From positions 3,224,001-3,288,000 of the forward strand of contig CP097573.1 of NCBI GenBank assembly GCA_000492175.2: a DNA stretch of 64,000 nt. The letters run 5' to 3'. The stretch comes from Firmicutes bacterium ASF500 (GTDB lineage Bacteria; Bacillota; Clostridia; Oscillospirales; Oscillospiraceae). Below, one piece after another: positions 50,923-60,303 of this stretch. Within the stretch, counting starts at the first letter, position 1; each line of letters begins with the position of its first letter. The translations under genes and the position numbers were made by a program. The notes below the pieces were generated by a model that was given only the letters and a program-made list of their open reading frames with translations, was not told where the DNA came from and made no database searches.

Positions 50923-51606
50923 TTATCTCTCCGGCATTTTGAAGCCCGCGAGCGCCCTGTTCAGATAGTCGTTAAACGGCTTCATCAGGTGGAACGTTTC
51001 CGCCGCCCTGGAGAGGAACAGCTCGCCGTCCGCAAGCGTCTCGTCCTGGATGGGGTATTCCAGATACCAGCTCTTATTTTTCAGGTACTCAGCCTGGGGG
51101 TGGTCCTTCTCGTATCCAGCCGGGATGTTTTTCAGCGCCGACCCGCCTACGGTAAAATGCTTCTGAAAGGACGGGGCGGTGATGATCTGCTCCCACTCCT
51201 CGCCGTGTGCTGAGATATAGTCCCGGACCATCCGGGTGGCGTCCTTGAACATGTCCGCGAACAGGCCGCCGCCCAGGAAGGACTGCCCGCCCGGCTTGAT
51301 CATCAGGTAGTAGCCCACCGGGATGGGCAGCTTTCCCATGGACGAGATATGCGCCCGGAAGGCGGGATTGTAGGGGGATTTGTCGTGGCTGAATCTGGTG
51401 TCCCGCACCAGCTTGAAGGTCAGCTCCTTGGGGGTGTGGCCGAGGATACTGCCGTCAAACTCCCCGATGCGGAGCATCAGAGCCTGTATCAGCTCCTCAA
51501 ACTGTCCGTTAGCCGCCTGGTACTCGGCCTTGTGGGCGTGGTACCACTCCCGGTTATTGTTGGCGCTCAGCTGGGTCAGATAGTCCAAAATCATCTGTGT
51601 ATTCAT
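50923..51606 (-). CDS. DUF2461 family protein
   Basis: A 227-residue protein of the DUF2461 (TIGR02453) family: NNNREWYHAHKAEYQAANGQ, FKLVRDTRFSHDKSPYNPAF. Function unknown. Its start overlaps the stop of the sigma factor gene (ATGA), so both are made from one transcript. Confidence 0.88.
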   Translation of the reverse strand: MNTQMILDYLTQLSANNNREWYHAHKAEYQAANGQFEELIQALMLRIGEFDGSILGHTPKELTFKLVRDTRFSHDKSPYNPAFRAHISSMGKLPIPVGYYLMIKPGGQSFLGGGLFADMFKDATRMVRDYISAHGEEWEQIITAPSFQKHFTVGGSALKNIPAGYEKDHPQAEYLKNKSWYLEYPIQDETLADGELFLSRAAETFHLMKPFNDYLNRALAGFKMPER

Positions 51607-52463
51607 TGCTCCACCCCCTGCGCTTCCGCCACCGTGGAAAAGGCCGGGCCGTTCAAAAAGTCCCGGATCATCCGGGTCAGCCGCTCTGTGGACTGATAGG
51701 TCCGGCAGAAGGAGAACTGCTGAGAATACCCGTCGATCTCCTCCATAGCCGCCGTCACCTCCACAGCGGTGTCGCTGGGCTTGGCGGCGGTAAAGTCCAG
51801 CCGGTCGGGCGCGATACGGTGGTTCTGTATCGCGTAGTTGACCCGGTTGGCACAGTGGCAGGCGCCCTGCCCGTACTCCCCGCAGTATTCCGACAAAAAT
51901 TCGGCCATCCTCTTCCGCACCCGGGAGAGCCGCTGGCGGTAGGCCTCCGGGGTGATGCCCAGAATGTCCCCGGCGATCCGGCTGTCAAGCCGGAACATGG
52001 TGCCCAGAATGAAGATACACCGGCTGTCCGGGTCCAGGCACTGGAGCATGACATTCGTGCAGGACAGCTTCAGCTCCTCAGCCAGAATCGTCTGCTCTAC
52101 ATTCTGAGTCAGGTCAGGCACATCCTGAATCTTCCCGTTGCGGATGTCGTCCCCGTAGAACTCAAAGCTGAGGGGGAGCTGGGCGAACATATGCTTTTTA
52201 TAGTCCTTGAGGTGGTTGGCCGCAATGCGGAATACCCAGGTAGTGAAGGCGCTGTCCCCCTTGAAGGAGGAGAGGTGGGTCATTACCTTCAAAAGGATAT
52301 CCTGGGACGCGTCCTCCGCGTCATGGAATGTGCCCAGCATCCGCAGGGACAGGTTGAATACCAGATCCTGCACGCCGGTCAGCACAGTCTCCAGCGCGGC
52401 CCTATCCCCGGCGGTGGCCTGCCCGATCAGAGCGGACAACTCTTGATTTTCTTTTGTGTTCAT
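51603..52463 (-). CDS. ECF-like sigma-70 family RNA polymerase sigma factor
   Basis: A 286-residue sigma factor. Region 2 is seen in NLSLRMLGTFHDAEDASQDI and TWVFRIAANHLKDYK, and region 4 in RIAGDILGITPEAYRQRLSR. The C-terminal 110 residues exceed a normal ECF factor and contain a cysteine/histidine segment (YGQGACHCANRVNYAIQ) that may bind a metal. AGGAGG lies seven bases before the ATG at 52463. No anti-sigma factor is adjacent, so the extension may do the sensing. Confidence 0.87.
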   Translation of the reverse strand: MNTKENQELSALIGQATAGDRAALETVLTGVQDLVFNLSLRMLGTFHDAEDASQDILLKVMTHLSSFKGDSAFTTWVFRIAANHLKDYKKHMFAQLPLSFEFYGDDIRNGKIQDVPDLTQNVEQTILAEELKLSCTNVMLQCLDPDSRCIFILGTMFRLDSRIAGDILGITPEAYRQRLSRVRKRMAEFLSEYCGEYGQGACHCANRVNYAIQNHRIAPDRLDFTAAKPSDTAVEVTAAMEEIDGYSQQFSFCRTYQSTERLTRMIRDFLNGPAFSTVAEAQGVEQ

Positions 52464-52715
52464 AAAAACACCTCCTGTAGCATTAGACTGGCATAGAACG
52501 AATTTGTGACAGGTTTTTTTCAAGGGATCAAGGGTTCAGTGTTACAATAGCAAAAAGCTTCTGAACTGACAATATATTCTGCTGAAATAATGAGAATATG
52601 GCCCGGCTATTCCCTCGGCATGGTCTTGAGGTTGACGTTTACGGCTGGTAATGGTATGATGGGGGCATCAAAATATCTGCCGCTGTCCGTTTGGCGGCGG
52701 CGGAAGGGAGCACAT

Positions 52716-53516
52716 ATGGAACAGAAGAAATTGGCCCTGGTGGGCTGTGGATTTTTGGGCGGCATCGTGGCCGAGGCCTATGCCAAGGGGCTGCTGGAGG
52801 GCTATGAGCTGGTGGGGGCGTTCAGCCGGACGGCGGAGAAAACGGCGGCGCTGGCCGCGCGGACCGGCTGTAAGGCCTGCGCCTCTCTGGACGAGCTGCT
52901 GGCCCTCAAGCCCGACTATGTGGTGGAGACCGCCTCGGTGGAGATGGTGAAGCAGATGGCCCTGCCGGTGCTCAGCCATGGGGCGAGCCTGGTGCTGATC
53001 TCCATCGGGGCGCTGGCGGACGAGGAGTTCCGGGCGCGGGTGGAGTCGGCGGCCCGGGAGAACGGGGTTAAGGTACACCTGGCCTCCGGCGCGGTGGGCG
53101 GCTTCGACGTGCTGAGGACCATTACCCTCATGGCCCAGGCCCAGGGCCTGCCGGAGACCGCCGGCATCGTCACCCACAAGGGGCCCCAGTCCCTGAAAAA
53201 CACGCCGGTCTTTCAGGAGAAGCTGATGACCGATACGGAGGAGACCGCCGTCCTCTCCGGGACCGCCGCCCAGGCCATTGCCGTACTGCCCACCAAGGTC
53301 AACGTGGCGGTTGCCGCCTCTCTGGCCACCACCGGCCCGGACCGGGCCTCCGCGGAGATCGTCAGCGTGCCCGGCTTCACCGGCGACGACCACTGTATCA
53401 CCGCCGAGATCGACGGCGTAAAGGCGGTGGTGGATATCTACTCCCGCACCTCCGCCATTGCCGGCTGGAGCGTGGTGGCCCTGCTGCGCAACCTGGCTTC
53501 GCCCATTATGATGTGA
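52716..53516 (+). CDS. Aspartate dehydrogenase-like protein (NadX family)
   Basis: A 266-residue NAD(P)-binding dehydrogenase of the DUF108/aspartate dehydrogenase family. The Rossmann motif is LVGCGFLGGIVAEAY. YVVETASVEMVKQMALPVLS and GAVGGFDVLRTI follow the family pattern, and the C-terminal domain ends in RTSAIAGWSVVALLRNL. In NadX it oxidises aspartate to iminoaspartate for NAD synthesis. The neighbouring dehydrogenase suggests another acid as substrate. The start at 52716 has AGGGAG upstream. Confidence 0.82.
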   Translation: MEQKKLALVGCGFLGGIVAEAYAKGLLEGYELVGAFSRTAEKTAALAARTGCKACASLDELLALKPDYVVETASVEMVKQMALPVLSHGASLVLISIGALADEEFRARVESAARENGVKVHLASGAVGGFDVLRTITLMAQAQGLPETAGIVTHKGPQSLKNTPVFQEKLMTDTEETAVLSGTAAQAIAVLPTKVNVAVAASLATTGPDRASAEIVSVPGFTGDDHCITAEIDGVKAVVDIYSRTSAIAGWSVVALLRNLASPIMM

Positions 53517-53531
53517 CGGGGAGGGCGTGTG

Positions 53532-54434
53532 ATGTTTACAAAATTAGTGGCTATTGAGCCGGTCAGCCTGGTCCCGGAGGCGGAGCGGGCGCTGTACCAG
53601 TACGCCAAGGAGGTCGTCCTCTACCCAGACGTGCCTGGGAGCGACGAGGAGATTGCCGCCCGCATCGGCGCCGCCGATGCGGTTCTCCTCAGCTACACCT
53701 CCCGCCTGAACGGCGCCGCCATGGAGCGGTGCCCCAATCTGCGCTATGTGGGGATGTGCTGTTCCCTATACTCCGAGGAGAGCGCCAACGTGGACATCCC
53801 CTACGCCCGCGCCCGGGGCATCGACGTGCGGGGCATCCGGGATTACGGCGACCGGGGCGTGGTGGAATATGTCCTGTGGCAGCTGATTGAGATCCTGCAC
53901 GGCTTCGGCGGCCGCCCTGGCTGGGAGGACCTTCCCCGCGAGCTGACCCGGCTCCGGGCCGGCGTGATCGGTCTGGGGACCTCCGGGGGCATGATCGCCG
54001 GCGCCCTGCGCTTCATGGGCGCGGATGTGCGGTATTTCAGCCGGACCCGCAAGCCGGAGGCCGAGGAAAAGGGTTTGCGCTATCAGCCCATGGAGGAGCT
54101 GCTGGAGGAGTGCGAGGTGGTGTTCACCTGTCTGAACAAAAACGTAATCCTCCTCCATGAGGAGCAGTTTGCCCGCCTGGGCCGCCGCAAGATCATGTTC
54201 AATACCTCCATCGGCCCCGCCGCCGACCTGACGGCGCTGAGGCGCTGGCTGGATGATTCCAGCAATCTGTTTTGCTGTGACTCGGCCGGCGCGCTGGGCG
54301 ACCCCGCCCTGATGGAGCGGGAAAACGTCCTGTGTATCGACACCTCCGCCGGCCGCACCCGGGAGGCCTTCGGCCTGCTGAGTGAAAAGGTTCTGGCAAA
54401 CATCAAAGCCCATTTGCAGGTGGAGGAGCGGTAA
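53532..54434 (+). CDS. D-isomer-specific 2-hydroxyacid dehydrogenase family protein
   Basis: A 300-residue enzyme with the NAD-binding motif GVIGLGTSGGMIAGAL and the family's second-domain boundary at RGIRDYGDRGVVEYVLW. The usual catalytic Arg/Glu/His set is only partly visible: the C-terminal His region is replaced by DTSAGRTREAFG. It should reduce a 2-keto acid or related substrate. GGAGGG lies seven bases before the ATG, 15 bases after the preceding dehydrogenase gene, so both form one operon. Confidence 0.82.
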   Translation: MFTKLVAIEPVSLVPEAERALYQYAKEVVLYPDVPGSDEEIAARIGAADAVLLSYTSRLNGAAMERCPNLRYVGMCCSLYSEESANVDIPYARARGIDVRGIRDYGDRGVVEYVLWQLIEILHGFGGRPGWEDLPRELTRLRAGVIGLGTSGGMIAGALRFMGADVRYFSRTRKPEAEEKGLRYQPMEELLEECEVVFTCLNKNVILLHEEQFARLGRRKIMFNTSIGPAADLTALRRWLDDSSNLFCCDSAGALGDPALMERENVLCIDTSAGRTREAFGLLSEKVLANIKAHLQVEER

Positions 54435-54514
54435 GCCCTGGAGTGAGTCAATGGCATATCAGGAAAGGGCCGGGGAATGCTCCCCTGAAGCGGCCCAGTA
54501 AAAACAGACAATAG

Positions 54515-54773
54515 AGAAAAGGCCCCCTGTGTAGGAAAATAGGACTACACAGGGGGTCGTGTTATGGAGAAACGAAAATACACAAGGATACAAGTACTGG
54601 AAGCAGAAATCGTATCAATGCACGAGGCCGGGAAAACGCACAGGGAGATAGCTGAACATTTTACCTCAAAGCATATCGTTGTAGGAACGCAGCAGCCGGA
54701 TACGGCGCTGTATTTTATTTTTACAAAAGTAACTTACCAAAAAATATTGACATTGAAATCAAATTATGATTAA
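54515..54773 (+). mobile_element. Left-end remnant of an IS3-like element
   Basis: A terminal hairpin (GGCCCCCTGTGTAG / CTACACAGGGGGTC, 54521-54558) is followed by the start of an OrfA-like helix-turn-helix gene at 54564 (EKRKYTRIQVLEAEIVSMHE, GKTHREIAEHF). The IS homology stops at about 54665. The rest of the frame to 54773 is unrelated AT-rich sequence. Confidence 0.5.
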
Positions 54774-54833
54774 ATATATTTAGCGAATAACTGAATAAAT
54801 ATAGCAACAAGAAAGGGAAAGGAATGATGTGAT

Positions 54834-55787
54834 ATGCACAAACAGTATCCGCATCTATTCAGCGCAATCACGATTGGCGGCAGGCTGGTTTTAAAAAACA
54901 GAATCGAGCTTGCTCCGACAGCGCTTCCAAACCCATCCCCCGGGGGAAAATCCATGCAAAATCTGATCTCCTATGAAGGAAAAGCGTCTTCCGGAGCCGC
55001 GCTTATCGTACATGAAGGTATTTCGGTCAAGAAGGAGGGGAGCACAGGCAGCGAGGGAACTGATTTTGACGATTCTGAGAATCTGCTTGACATGGTAAAA
55101 GAGGCCGAGGCAGTTCATCGGTATGGCGGTGTCAGTTCTATTTCCATTTGTCATTTCGGCGCCTGGAATACGAAGGAAGCCGCAATTGACGGAAAAATGT
55201 ATGCGCCTAGCGAACTCATAAATCCTTACGGGCTCAAAACGACTGAGATGAGTGAGGAGATGATAGAGGACATTGTGGAGGCGTTTGCCTGCGCTGCTGA
55301 GGAGGCACAGTACGCTGGGCATGATATGGTGCAGATCCACGGTGCACATGGCTGGTTGTTTAGCCAGTTTTTATCCCCCCTTTTTAATCATCGCACAGAC
55401 AAATTTGGCGGCTCCCTCGAGAACCGCGCGAGATTTTCTGTTATGGTGTTGGACGCAATCCGAGCAAGGTGCCCAAAGCTTCCGATTGAATACCGGCTCT
55501 CAGCGGATGACCATATGGAGGGCAGCTGGTGCATTGATGAGGCAGTGGAATTTTGTAAGATGATCCAGGACAAGGTTGATCTAATTCATGTTTCCTCGTC
55601 CTCATTCTGGGATCCCACATGTGGAAATATGTTTCCCAGCGCGTTTGCCTCGTCGGGCTGTAATCTGGAGTACGCTGCACGAATCAAGCAGGCGGTACAT
55701 ATCCCGGTGGCTGTTGTGGGAAAACTGGACTCCTTAGATATGATGGAGGAAACATCACTTGACAATGGTAAACACACCATTGAATAA
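54834..55787 (+). pseudogene. Old yellow enzyme family NADH:flavin oxidoreductase, 3'-truncated
   Basis: About 305 codons of the FMN-binding TIM barrel: LVLKNRIELAPTALPNPSPG, the active-site region VQIHGAHGWLFSQFLSP, and NHRTDKFGGSLENRARF. Relatives include 2-enoate reductase and the bile-acid BaiCD/BaiH enzymes, about 640 residues with an iron-sulphur and an FAD/NAD domain. Here the barrel breaks off after VVGKLDSLDMMEE, before the last FMN strands and the whole second half. The truncation lies 20-50 bases from the end of the serine-recombinase gene. Confidence 0.82.
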
Positions 55788-55805
55788 GGCGCTGGGGGTA
55801 GGAAA

Positions 55806-57311
55806 TCAGATTTTCCACTCAAAAGAAACGCGCTCGGTGGTAGCTTGGACCTGGGAGAGAATGATGTCGGCCACCTGCCGCCGGTCGTCAAAGTCGATGT
55901 TGTCCCAATTCCCCAGGTGGGAGGACAGATACTCGATCTTTTGCGGAGAGACGCTTTCAGCGTTCAGCGCGGCAATCTCCTTTATCAGCCCTTGGCGGCG
56001 GGCGTCCAGCTCCTCGATTTTCCCGTTGGCGTAGGACATCAAAACCGCGCTGGCCCCGGTCAGGGTGTTCAACAGCTTTTCAATCTCGTCCTCCACCTGG
56101 GCCAGCTCCACATTTAGAGCGGTCAGCCTGGGGTTGACTGTCTCGGCCTTGGCGGTCAACGTCTGGAACTCGGAGAGCTTATGTACCATCGCCTCATAGA
56201 CAAACTGCTCAAACTCCGCCGTCCGAAGCGTCCCGCAGCCCTCGCAGCTCATATTGTCCGCCCGCTTGGTGCAATAGAGGTATTGGGTCCCCGCCCGGTT
56301 GCCCAGGCGTTTCAGCGCCCGTCCACAGTGGCCGCACTTCATCTTTCCGGCCAGCCAGGTATTTTTCGGTTTGCGCCCGCCCTGGAATGTGATGTTCGCC
56401 ATCAGCTTTTTCCTGCACCGCAGCCAGGTATCGGCGGGAACAATGCCCTCGCTGGGGGCCAGTACAAGGATCTGATTTTTCAGCTCCTTGTTTTTTCGTT
56501 CCTGCACGTCCCGGCCCTGGTAGAGATAGCAGCCGTTGGTCCCGGCGAAGTCCGCCGCCTCGTTCACCACCACGGCCCCCTGCCCCTTGAAAAACTCGTA
56601 CAGCTCCAGGTCGGCCTGGGCGTAAATGGGGTTGCGGAGCATTTGAGAAATGAAGCCCCGGCGCAATTCCTTGTCATACACCAGGATGCCCTCCTGGGCG
56701 AAGTACCGGGCGATGTCTCCGAACGACGTGGACGGCTCGGCGTACATCTCAAACATCAGGCGGGCGATATTCGCCGTGGCGGGGTCCGGGATCATCATTT
56801 TCGTGCGGATGCCCTGGATGGTGGTGGGCTCCAGCTTGAAGCCGTAGGGGGCCGCGCCGCTCATGTGGAAGCCCCGCTGACACCGGGAGTAGTAGGCATC
56901 GGTCACTCGCTTCTGTATCGTCTCGCGCTCTAACTGAGCGAACACGATGCAGATATTCAGCATGGCCCGGCCCATCGGCGTGGAAGTGTCAAACTTTTCC
57001 GTAGAGGAAACAAACTCCACATTGTACTGCTGGAACAGCTCCATCATGGTTGCGAAGTCCAGAATGGAACGGCTGATACGGTCCAGCTTGTAAACCACCA
57101 CACGGCGGATCAGGCCCCGCTTGATGTCGGCCATCAATTCCTGGAAACGGGGGCGGTCCGTGTTCTTGCCGGAAAATCCTTTATCTTTGTAGTCCTTGAA
57201 ATTCCCTCCCCGCAGCTCGTACTTGCAGAACTCGATTTGACTTTCAATGCTGATACTGTCTTTACGGTCCACAGACTGTCTCGCGTAGATAGCGTCAATG
57301 CGATTTTCCAT
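55806..57311 (-). CDS. Large serine recombinase (TnpX/TndX type)
   Basis: A 501-residue site-specific recombinase that moves an integrative element. The catalytic domain has the serine in AIYARQSVDRKDSISIE and arginines in YKLDRISRSILD. A recombinase domain (about 165-275), a zinc ribbon (MKCGHCGRALKRLG ... CEGCGT) and a coiled coil follow. AAAGGAG lies six bases before the ATG at 57311. It is complete, and the fragment at 35303-35662 is its close relative. With TnpW next to it, it marks one end of a Tn4451-like element that abuts the truncated flavin oxidoreductase. Confidence 0.9.
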   Translation of the reverse strand: MENRIDAIYARQSVDRKDSISIESQIEFCKYELRGGNFKDYKDKGFSGKNTDRPRFQELMADIKRGLIRRVVVYKLDRISRSILDFATMMELFQQYNVEFVSSTEKFDTSTPMGRAMLNICIVFAQLERETIQKRVTDAYYSRCQRGFHMSGAAPYGFKLEPTTIQGIRTKMMIPDPATANIARLMFEMYAEPSTSFGDIARYFAQEGILVYDKELRRGFISQMLRNPIYAQADLELYEFFKGQGAVVVNEAADFAGTNGCYLYQGRDVQERKNKELKNQILVLAPSEGIVPADTWLRCRKKLMANITFQGGRKPKNTWLAGKMKCGHCGRALKRLGNRAGTQYLYCTKRADNMSCEGCGTLRTAEFEQFVYEAMVHKLSEFQTLTAKAETVNPRLTALNVELAQVEDEIEKLLNTLTGASAVLMSYANGKIEELDARRQGLIKEIAALNAESVSPQKIEYLSSHLGNWDNIDFDDRRQVADIILSQVQATTERVSFEWKI

Positions 57312-57402
57312 TGTCGGCTCCTTTCCGTATCGGAATGGAGCTGTCAACCTTTACAAGTATATTATACCAAAGACAGCCCCAAATCACAAGAATGTCACCC
57401 GG

Positions 57403-57591
57403 TCAGCACATTTCCGCGCGGCCCGGAGCGTACTTGCGGAACACGGAATAAAGCCCCGTCTCGATCTCCCGCTTGCGCTTGTCCCGCACCTTGGGGGCGA
57501 GAATGGGGGTCAGGTTTTCAACGGTGATCATCCGGCCCTGGAAAGAGGCCGTCTTTACTTCCTTGTGGTAGCTGGTCCTCGTCTGTGCCAT
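57403..57591 (-). CDS. tnpW: Transposon-encoded TnpW family protein
   Basis: A 62-residue protein with AGGAGGG six bases before the ATG (57591). The sequence RTSYHKEVKTASFQGRMITV and the downstream VRDKRKREIETGLYSVFRKY match the TnpW proteins that accompany TnpX-type recombinases in Tn4451-like elements. Its exact role is unknown. It precedes the recombinase by 91 bases. Confidence 0.75.
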   Translation of the reverse strand: MAQTRTSYHKEVKTASFQGRMITVENLTPILAPKVRDKRKREIETGLYSVFRKYAPGRAEMC

Positions 57592-58219
57592 AATCTGCCC
57601 TCCTATGTAACACGGGGTTCCTATGCGTACAAGTTTCCCGCTGGGTAGTGGGGAAACGCAGAAAGACAGCACCCGGAAGTGCTGCCTTTCAACCTTGCTC
57701 CACGTCTGGACACGGTGTCCAGAGGCCAGCAGGTTTTCCATTTCGATCCACGAACAGGGCCGCCGCGCCGGGGGAAGTTTGGGCTGTCGCAAGACAAACA
57801 GGCCCCAGGCGGGCGGCCCCCATGGTTTTGTTGTACGCTGTATTTGCCACGCACCCCCAGCGCGGGGAGTATTCCAGGCCGCCGTTGGCTCCGGCTGTCA
57901 TAGCTCCACAGCACCGCCGCCCCCGTGGGGAGGGCTGGCGTGTGCCGCAGGGCTCCCCCGCAAGTCCGTGGGAGGGCGTGAGCAAGTTTCATTATCCCCC
58001 GCGCTGTCGTCGCGCCCGGCCTGCCACAGCCGGGTCAAAGGTTCGCGTTGATCGCTCGGTCCGCTCCGCTTTCACCTCCTTGGAGCTCCCATCCTGGCGG
58101 CGCGCCTTTCATCGCTATTCACACGGGTTTTGTGCCTGGAATACTGTGTATTCAGTTGTCGGTGGGAGGCTTGTCCCTCCTCACCTATCAGGCGGGTTAT
58201 AAGCACAATTCGCAGGCGG
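57592..58219. other. GC-rich stretch without a recognised gene
   Basis: About 630 bases between TnpW and the sigma-like gene. Several long open frames exist in both strands, but none has a ribosome binding site plus a recognisable product. It contains the first of three 17-bp palindromes (57706-57722), followed by CCATTTCGAT (57738-57747), a word repeated in the inverted repeat at 58646-58690. Confidence 0.4.
57706..57722. repeat. 17-bp palindrome, site 1
   Basis: CTGGACACGGTGTCCAG, a perfect 8-bp inverted repeat around one base. The same sequence (or its complement) occurs at 58713-58729 and 62686-62702, all inside this element. Confidence 0.75.
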
Positions 58220-58639
58220 TCAGCGCAAATTCCTCAAAAGAATTTGGAGCGTTTCCATGCCCCGGCTGATACTGTCCCGGACGGCGTTCTCCGTCACATT
58301 TTCCGTCCTGGCAATTCCCGTCTTGCTCCTGCCCAGGATATAGTGAGCATAGACGCGCCGGGCCTGGACGGGCGGGAGGCGGTCAAGGGCGGCATAGAGG
58401 GCGGCATGGCCCTCGGCCTGCTCCATGATCTCCTCCGGGGTCAACGGGGGATAGGACACATCGGCCTCAAAACCGGGAGTGCCGTCCAGGGAACACTCGT
58501 CATGCTCCCGCTTGCGCCGCTTATAGCTGTCACACTGGCGGCCCCCGATGGAGAGGGTCACGGCGATCTCCTCCGACACTTCCAGGGTGATACACTCGGT
58601 CAGGTGGGGGTAGTAGTTATTCAATTTGATGGTCGTCAT
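58220..58639 (-). CDS. Sigma-70-like protein of integrative elements
   Basis: A 139-residue protein with a sigma region 4-like C-terminus (ALDRLPPVQARRVYAHYILG, TENVTENAVRDSISRGMETL) and an N-terminal segment related to phage and conjugative-element sigma-like regulators of Clostridia. The start at 58639 has GGAGG seven bases upstream, but this ribosome binding site lies in one arm of a perfect 13-bp inverted repeat (58646-58690). Probable regulator of the element. Confidence 0.8.
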   Translation of the reverse strand: MTTIKLNNYYPHLTECITLEVSEEIAVTLSIGGRQCDSYKRRKREHDECSLDGTPGFEADVSYPPLTPEEIMEQAEGHAALYAALDRLPPVQARRVYAHYILGRSKTGIARTENVTENAVRDSISRGMETLQILLRNLR

Positions 58640-58645
58640 AAGTAA

Positions 58646-58690
58646 CCTCCATTTCGATACGGGGCGGAAAGGGACAGATCGAAATGGAGG
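58646..58690 (-). promoter_or_regulatory. Inverted repeat covering the ribosome binding site of the sigma-like gene
   Basis: In the minus-strand transcript CCTCCATTTCGAT and ATCGAAATGGAGG pair perfectly over 13 bp around 19 bases. The second arm contains the GGAGG used by the start at 58639. The hairpin would hide the ribosome binding site. Confidence 0.7.
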
Positions 58691-58712
58691 GGCGGGGAGC
58701 GGCAGCGGGCCT

Positions 58713-58729
58713 CTGGACACCGTGTCCAG
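58713..58729. repeat. 17-bp palindrome, site 2
   Basis: CTGGACACCGTGTCCAG, upstream of the sigma-like gene. In the minus orientation it is followed by AGAGGCC and, 33 bases on, CCATTTCGAT, the same order as at site 1. Confidence 0.75.
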
Positions 58730-59016
58730 AAGCACCGCCTGGATAGAAAAACGCCCGTATAGCGCAAGGCTACACGGACGTATCGGGGCGACTGAATATT
58801 ACAATTTTCGCAGTTTTGGGTAGGGCTTCCCTTTAGAGGGGGAGGGCTTTTTTTGACAGATCAAAGGGGAGGGGAATATAAAAAGACACGGCTTAACCTC
58901 CTTTTCCGCCGTGTCAGTCATAAGAAAACGGCGGTCTTGAAATCCGTTGTTTGATATGCTCCCTCTAAAGTAGACAGTGGAAAAACAAAACTGTCGAAAT
59001 AGAGGGAGCAATTAAC

Positions 59017-59700
59017 ATGAGCCTAAAAGGGAAAATAGGACCGGAGGAAAAAATACAGGCAGTGGAAGATTATCTGGAAATGCGAAAGGGCAGCACACAG
59101 ATACGGGAAGAATTGGGTATACGATTGAGTACCTTTCAGGCGTGGCTGCGAAAGTATCAGATAGAGGGGGCGGCGGGTCTGCATCCGAAGAAGGGTTTTA
59201 CCCGTTACCCATCCTCGCTGAAGCTGGAGGCAGTAGAGGACTATTTAGGCGGAGGCGGATCACTGGACGCTATGTGCCGGAAATATAGAATTTCCTCCCA
59301 CGCGGTTTTACAACAATGGATTATGCTGTATCATAAGGGCCATAGAGATTTCAAAACACATGGAGCACGGGAGGAAAGCGATATGGCCGAAAAGCGAAAA
59401 TTATCGTATGAAGAAAGATTGCAGGCGGTGTTGTACTGCATCGGGCAGCAGTTGAATTACAGGCAGACCAGCGAGCAATACAAAATCACCTATCAGCAAA
59501 TCTACAGCTGGGTAAAAAAGTATCAGGAGCAGGGAGAAGCCGGCCTGCTTGACCGCCGAGGGAAACGCCGTCCTGTTTCCGAATACAGCGCGGAGGAAAA
59601 GGCAGCGGCAAAGCTGCGGCAGTTGGAAGCGGAGAACAGAAGGCTTCAAATGGAGAATGATTTCTTAAAAAAATTGCGGGAACTGGAAAGGGGGCGGTGA
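59017..59700 (+). CDS. IS3-family OrfA (helix-turn-helix)
   Basis: A 227-residue protein with three related helix-turn-helix units (IREELGIRLSTFQAWLRKYQ, YRISSHAVLQQWIMLYHKGH, YKITYQQIYSWVKKYQEQGE) and a C-terminal leucine-rich coiled coil. It overlaps OrfB by four bases (GTGA). In complete elements a programmed frameshift fuses OrfA and OrfB. Confidence 0.87.
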   Translation: MSLKGKIGPEEKIQAVEDYLEMRKGSTQIREELGIRLSTFQAWLRKYQIEGAAGLHPKKGFTRYPSSLKLEAVEDYLGGGGSLDAMCRKYRISSHAVLQQWIMLYHKGHRDFKTHGAREESDMAEKRKLSYEERLQAVLYCIGQQLNYRQTSEQYKITYQQIYSWVKKYQEQGEAGLLDRRGKRRPVSEYSAEEKAAAKLRQLEAENRRLQMENDFLKKLRELERGR

Positions 59701-60303
59701 GCAGACGCATACGACGCAGAAGGGCCTATGAGACGATCTGCGCACTGCATCAGGAGAAAGGCTATGAAATCGCATCATTATGTGCATTAGCCGGGATTCC
59801 CCGCAGTTCTTACTATAAATGGCTCAACCGGGAAACCTGTGCTTCAGAAAAAGAAAACACCCTCTTGCTGGAGGAACTCATCCGTTTATACAGTGAAGTA
59901 AATGGCATCTACGGGTATCGCCGCATGACGATGAATGTGAACAGCCGGCTCAAAAGAAATTACAACCGCAAGCGGATTTATCGCCTGATGAAAAGCGTGC
60001 ATATGCAGGCCGTGATACGCCGAAAGAAGAAGCACTACATCATGTCGGAACCGCGCGTTACCGCTGAGAATGTATTGAACGCAGAGCATGTCCCGCCCTG
60101 GCCGCTGCATTGACAACGGCCCCATGGAGGGCTTCTGGGGCATCCTCAAATCCGAGATGTACTATCTCCAGCTATTTCATACCTTTGAGGAATTGGAGAA
60201 AGCCATCCACGAATATATCGTTTTTTACAACACAAGGCGGCTTCAAGCTAAGTTAAAGGGCCTGGCTCCTCTTGCTTTCAGGAACCAGACCCTCGTGGCC
60301 TAA
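59697..60303 (+). pseudogene. IS3-family OrfB with central deletion
   Basis: The N-terminal part (YETICALHQEKGYEIASLCA, NGIYGYRRMTMNVNSRLKRN) runs to about 60095 and the C-terminal part (SRPGRCIDNGPMEGFWGILK) resumes in another frame. About 100 codons with the first two catalytic aspartates of the rve/DDE domain are missing. Confidence 0.87.

Noticed and set aside
57621-57992. Possible minus-strand gene of 123 codons between TnpW and the sigma-like gene
   Set aside because: No ribosome binding site, and overlapping open frames exist in several phases, as expected for very GC-rich non-coding DNA. Kept as an unrecognised stretch.
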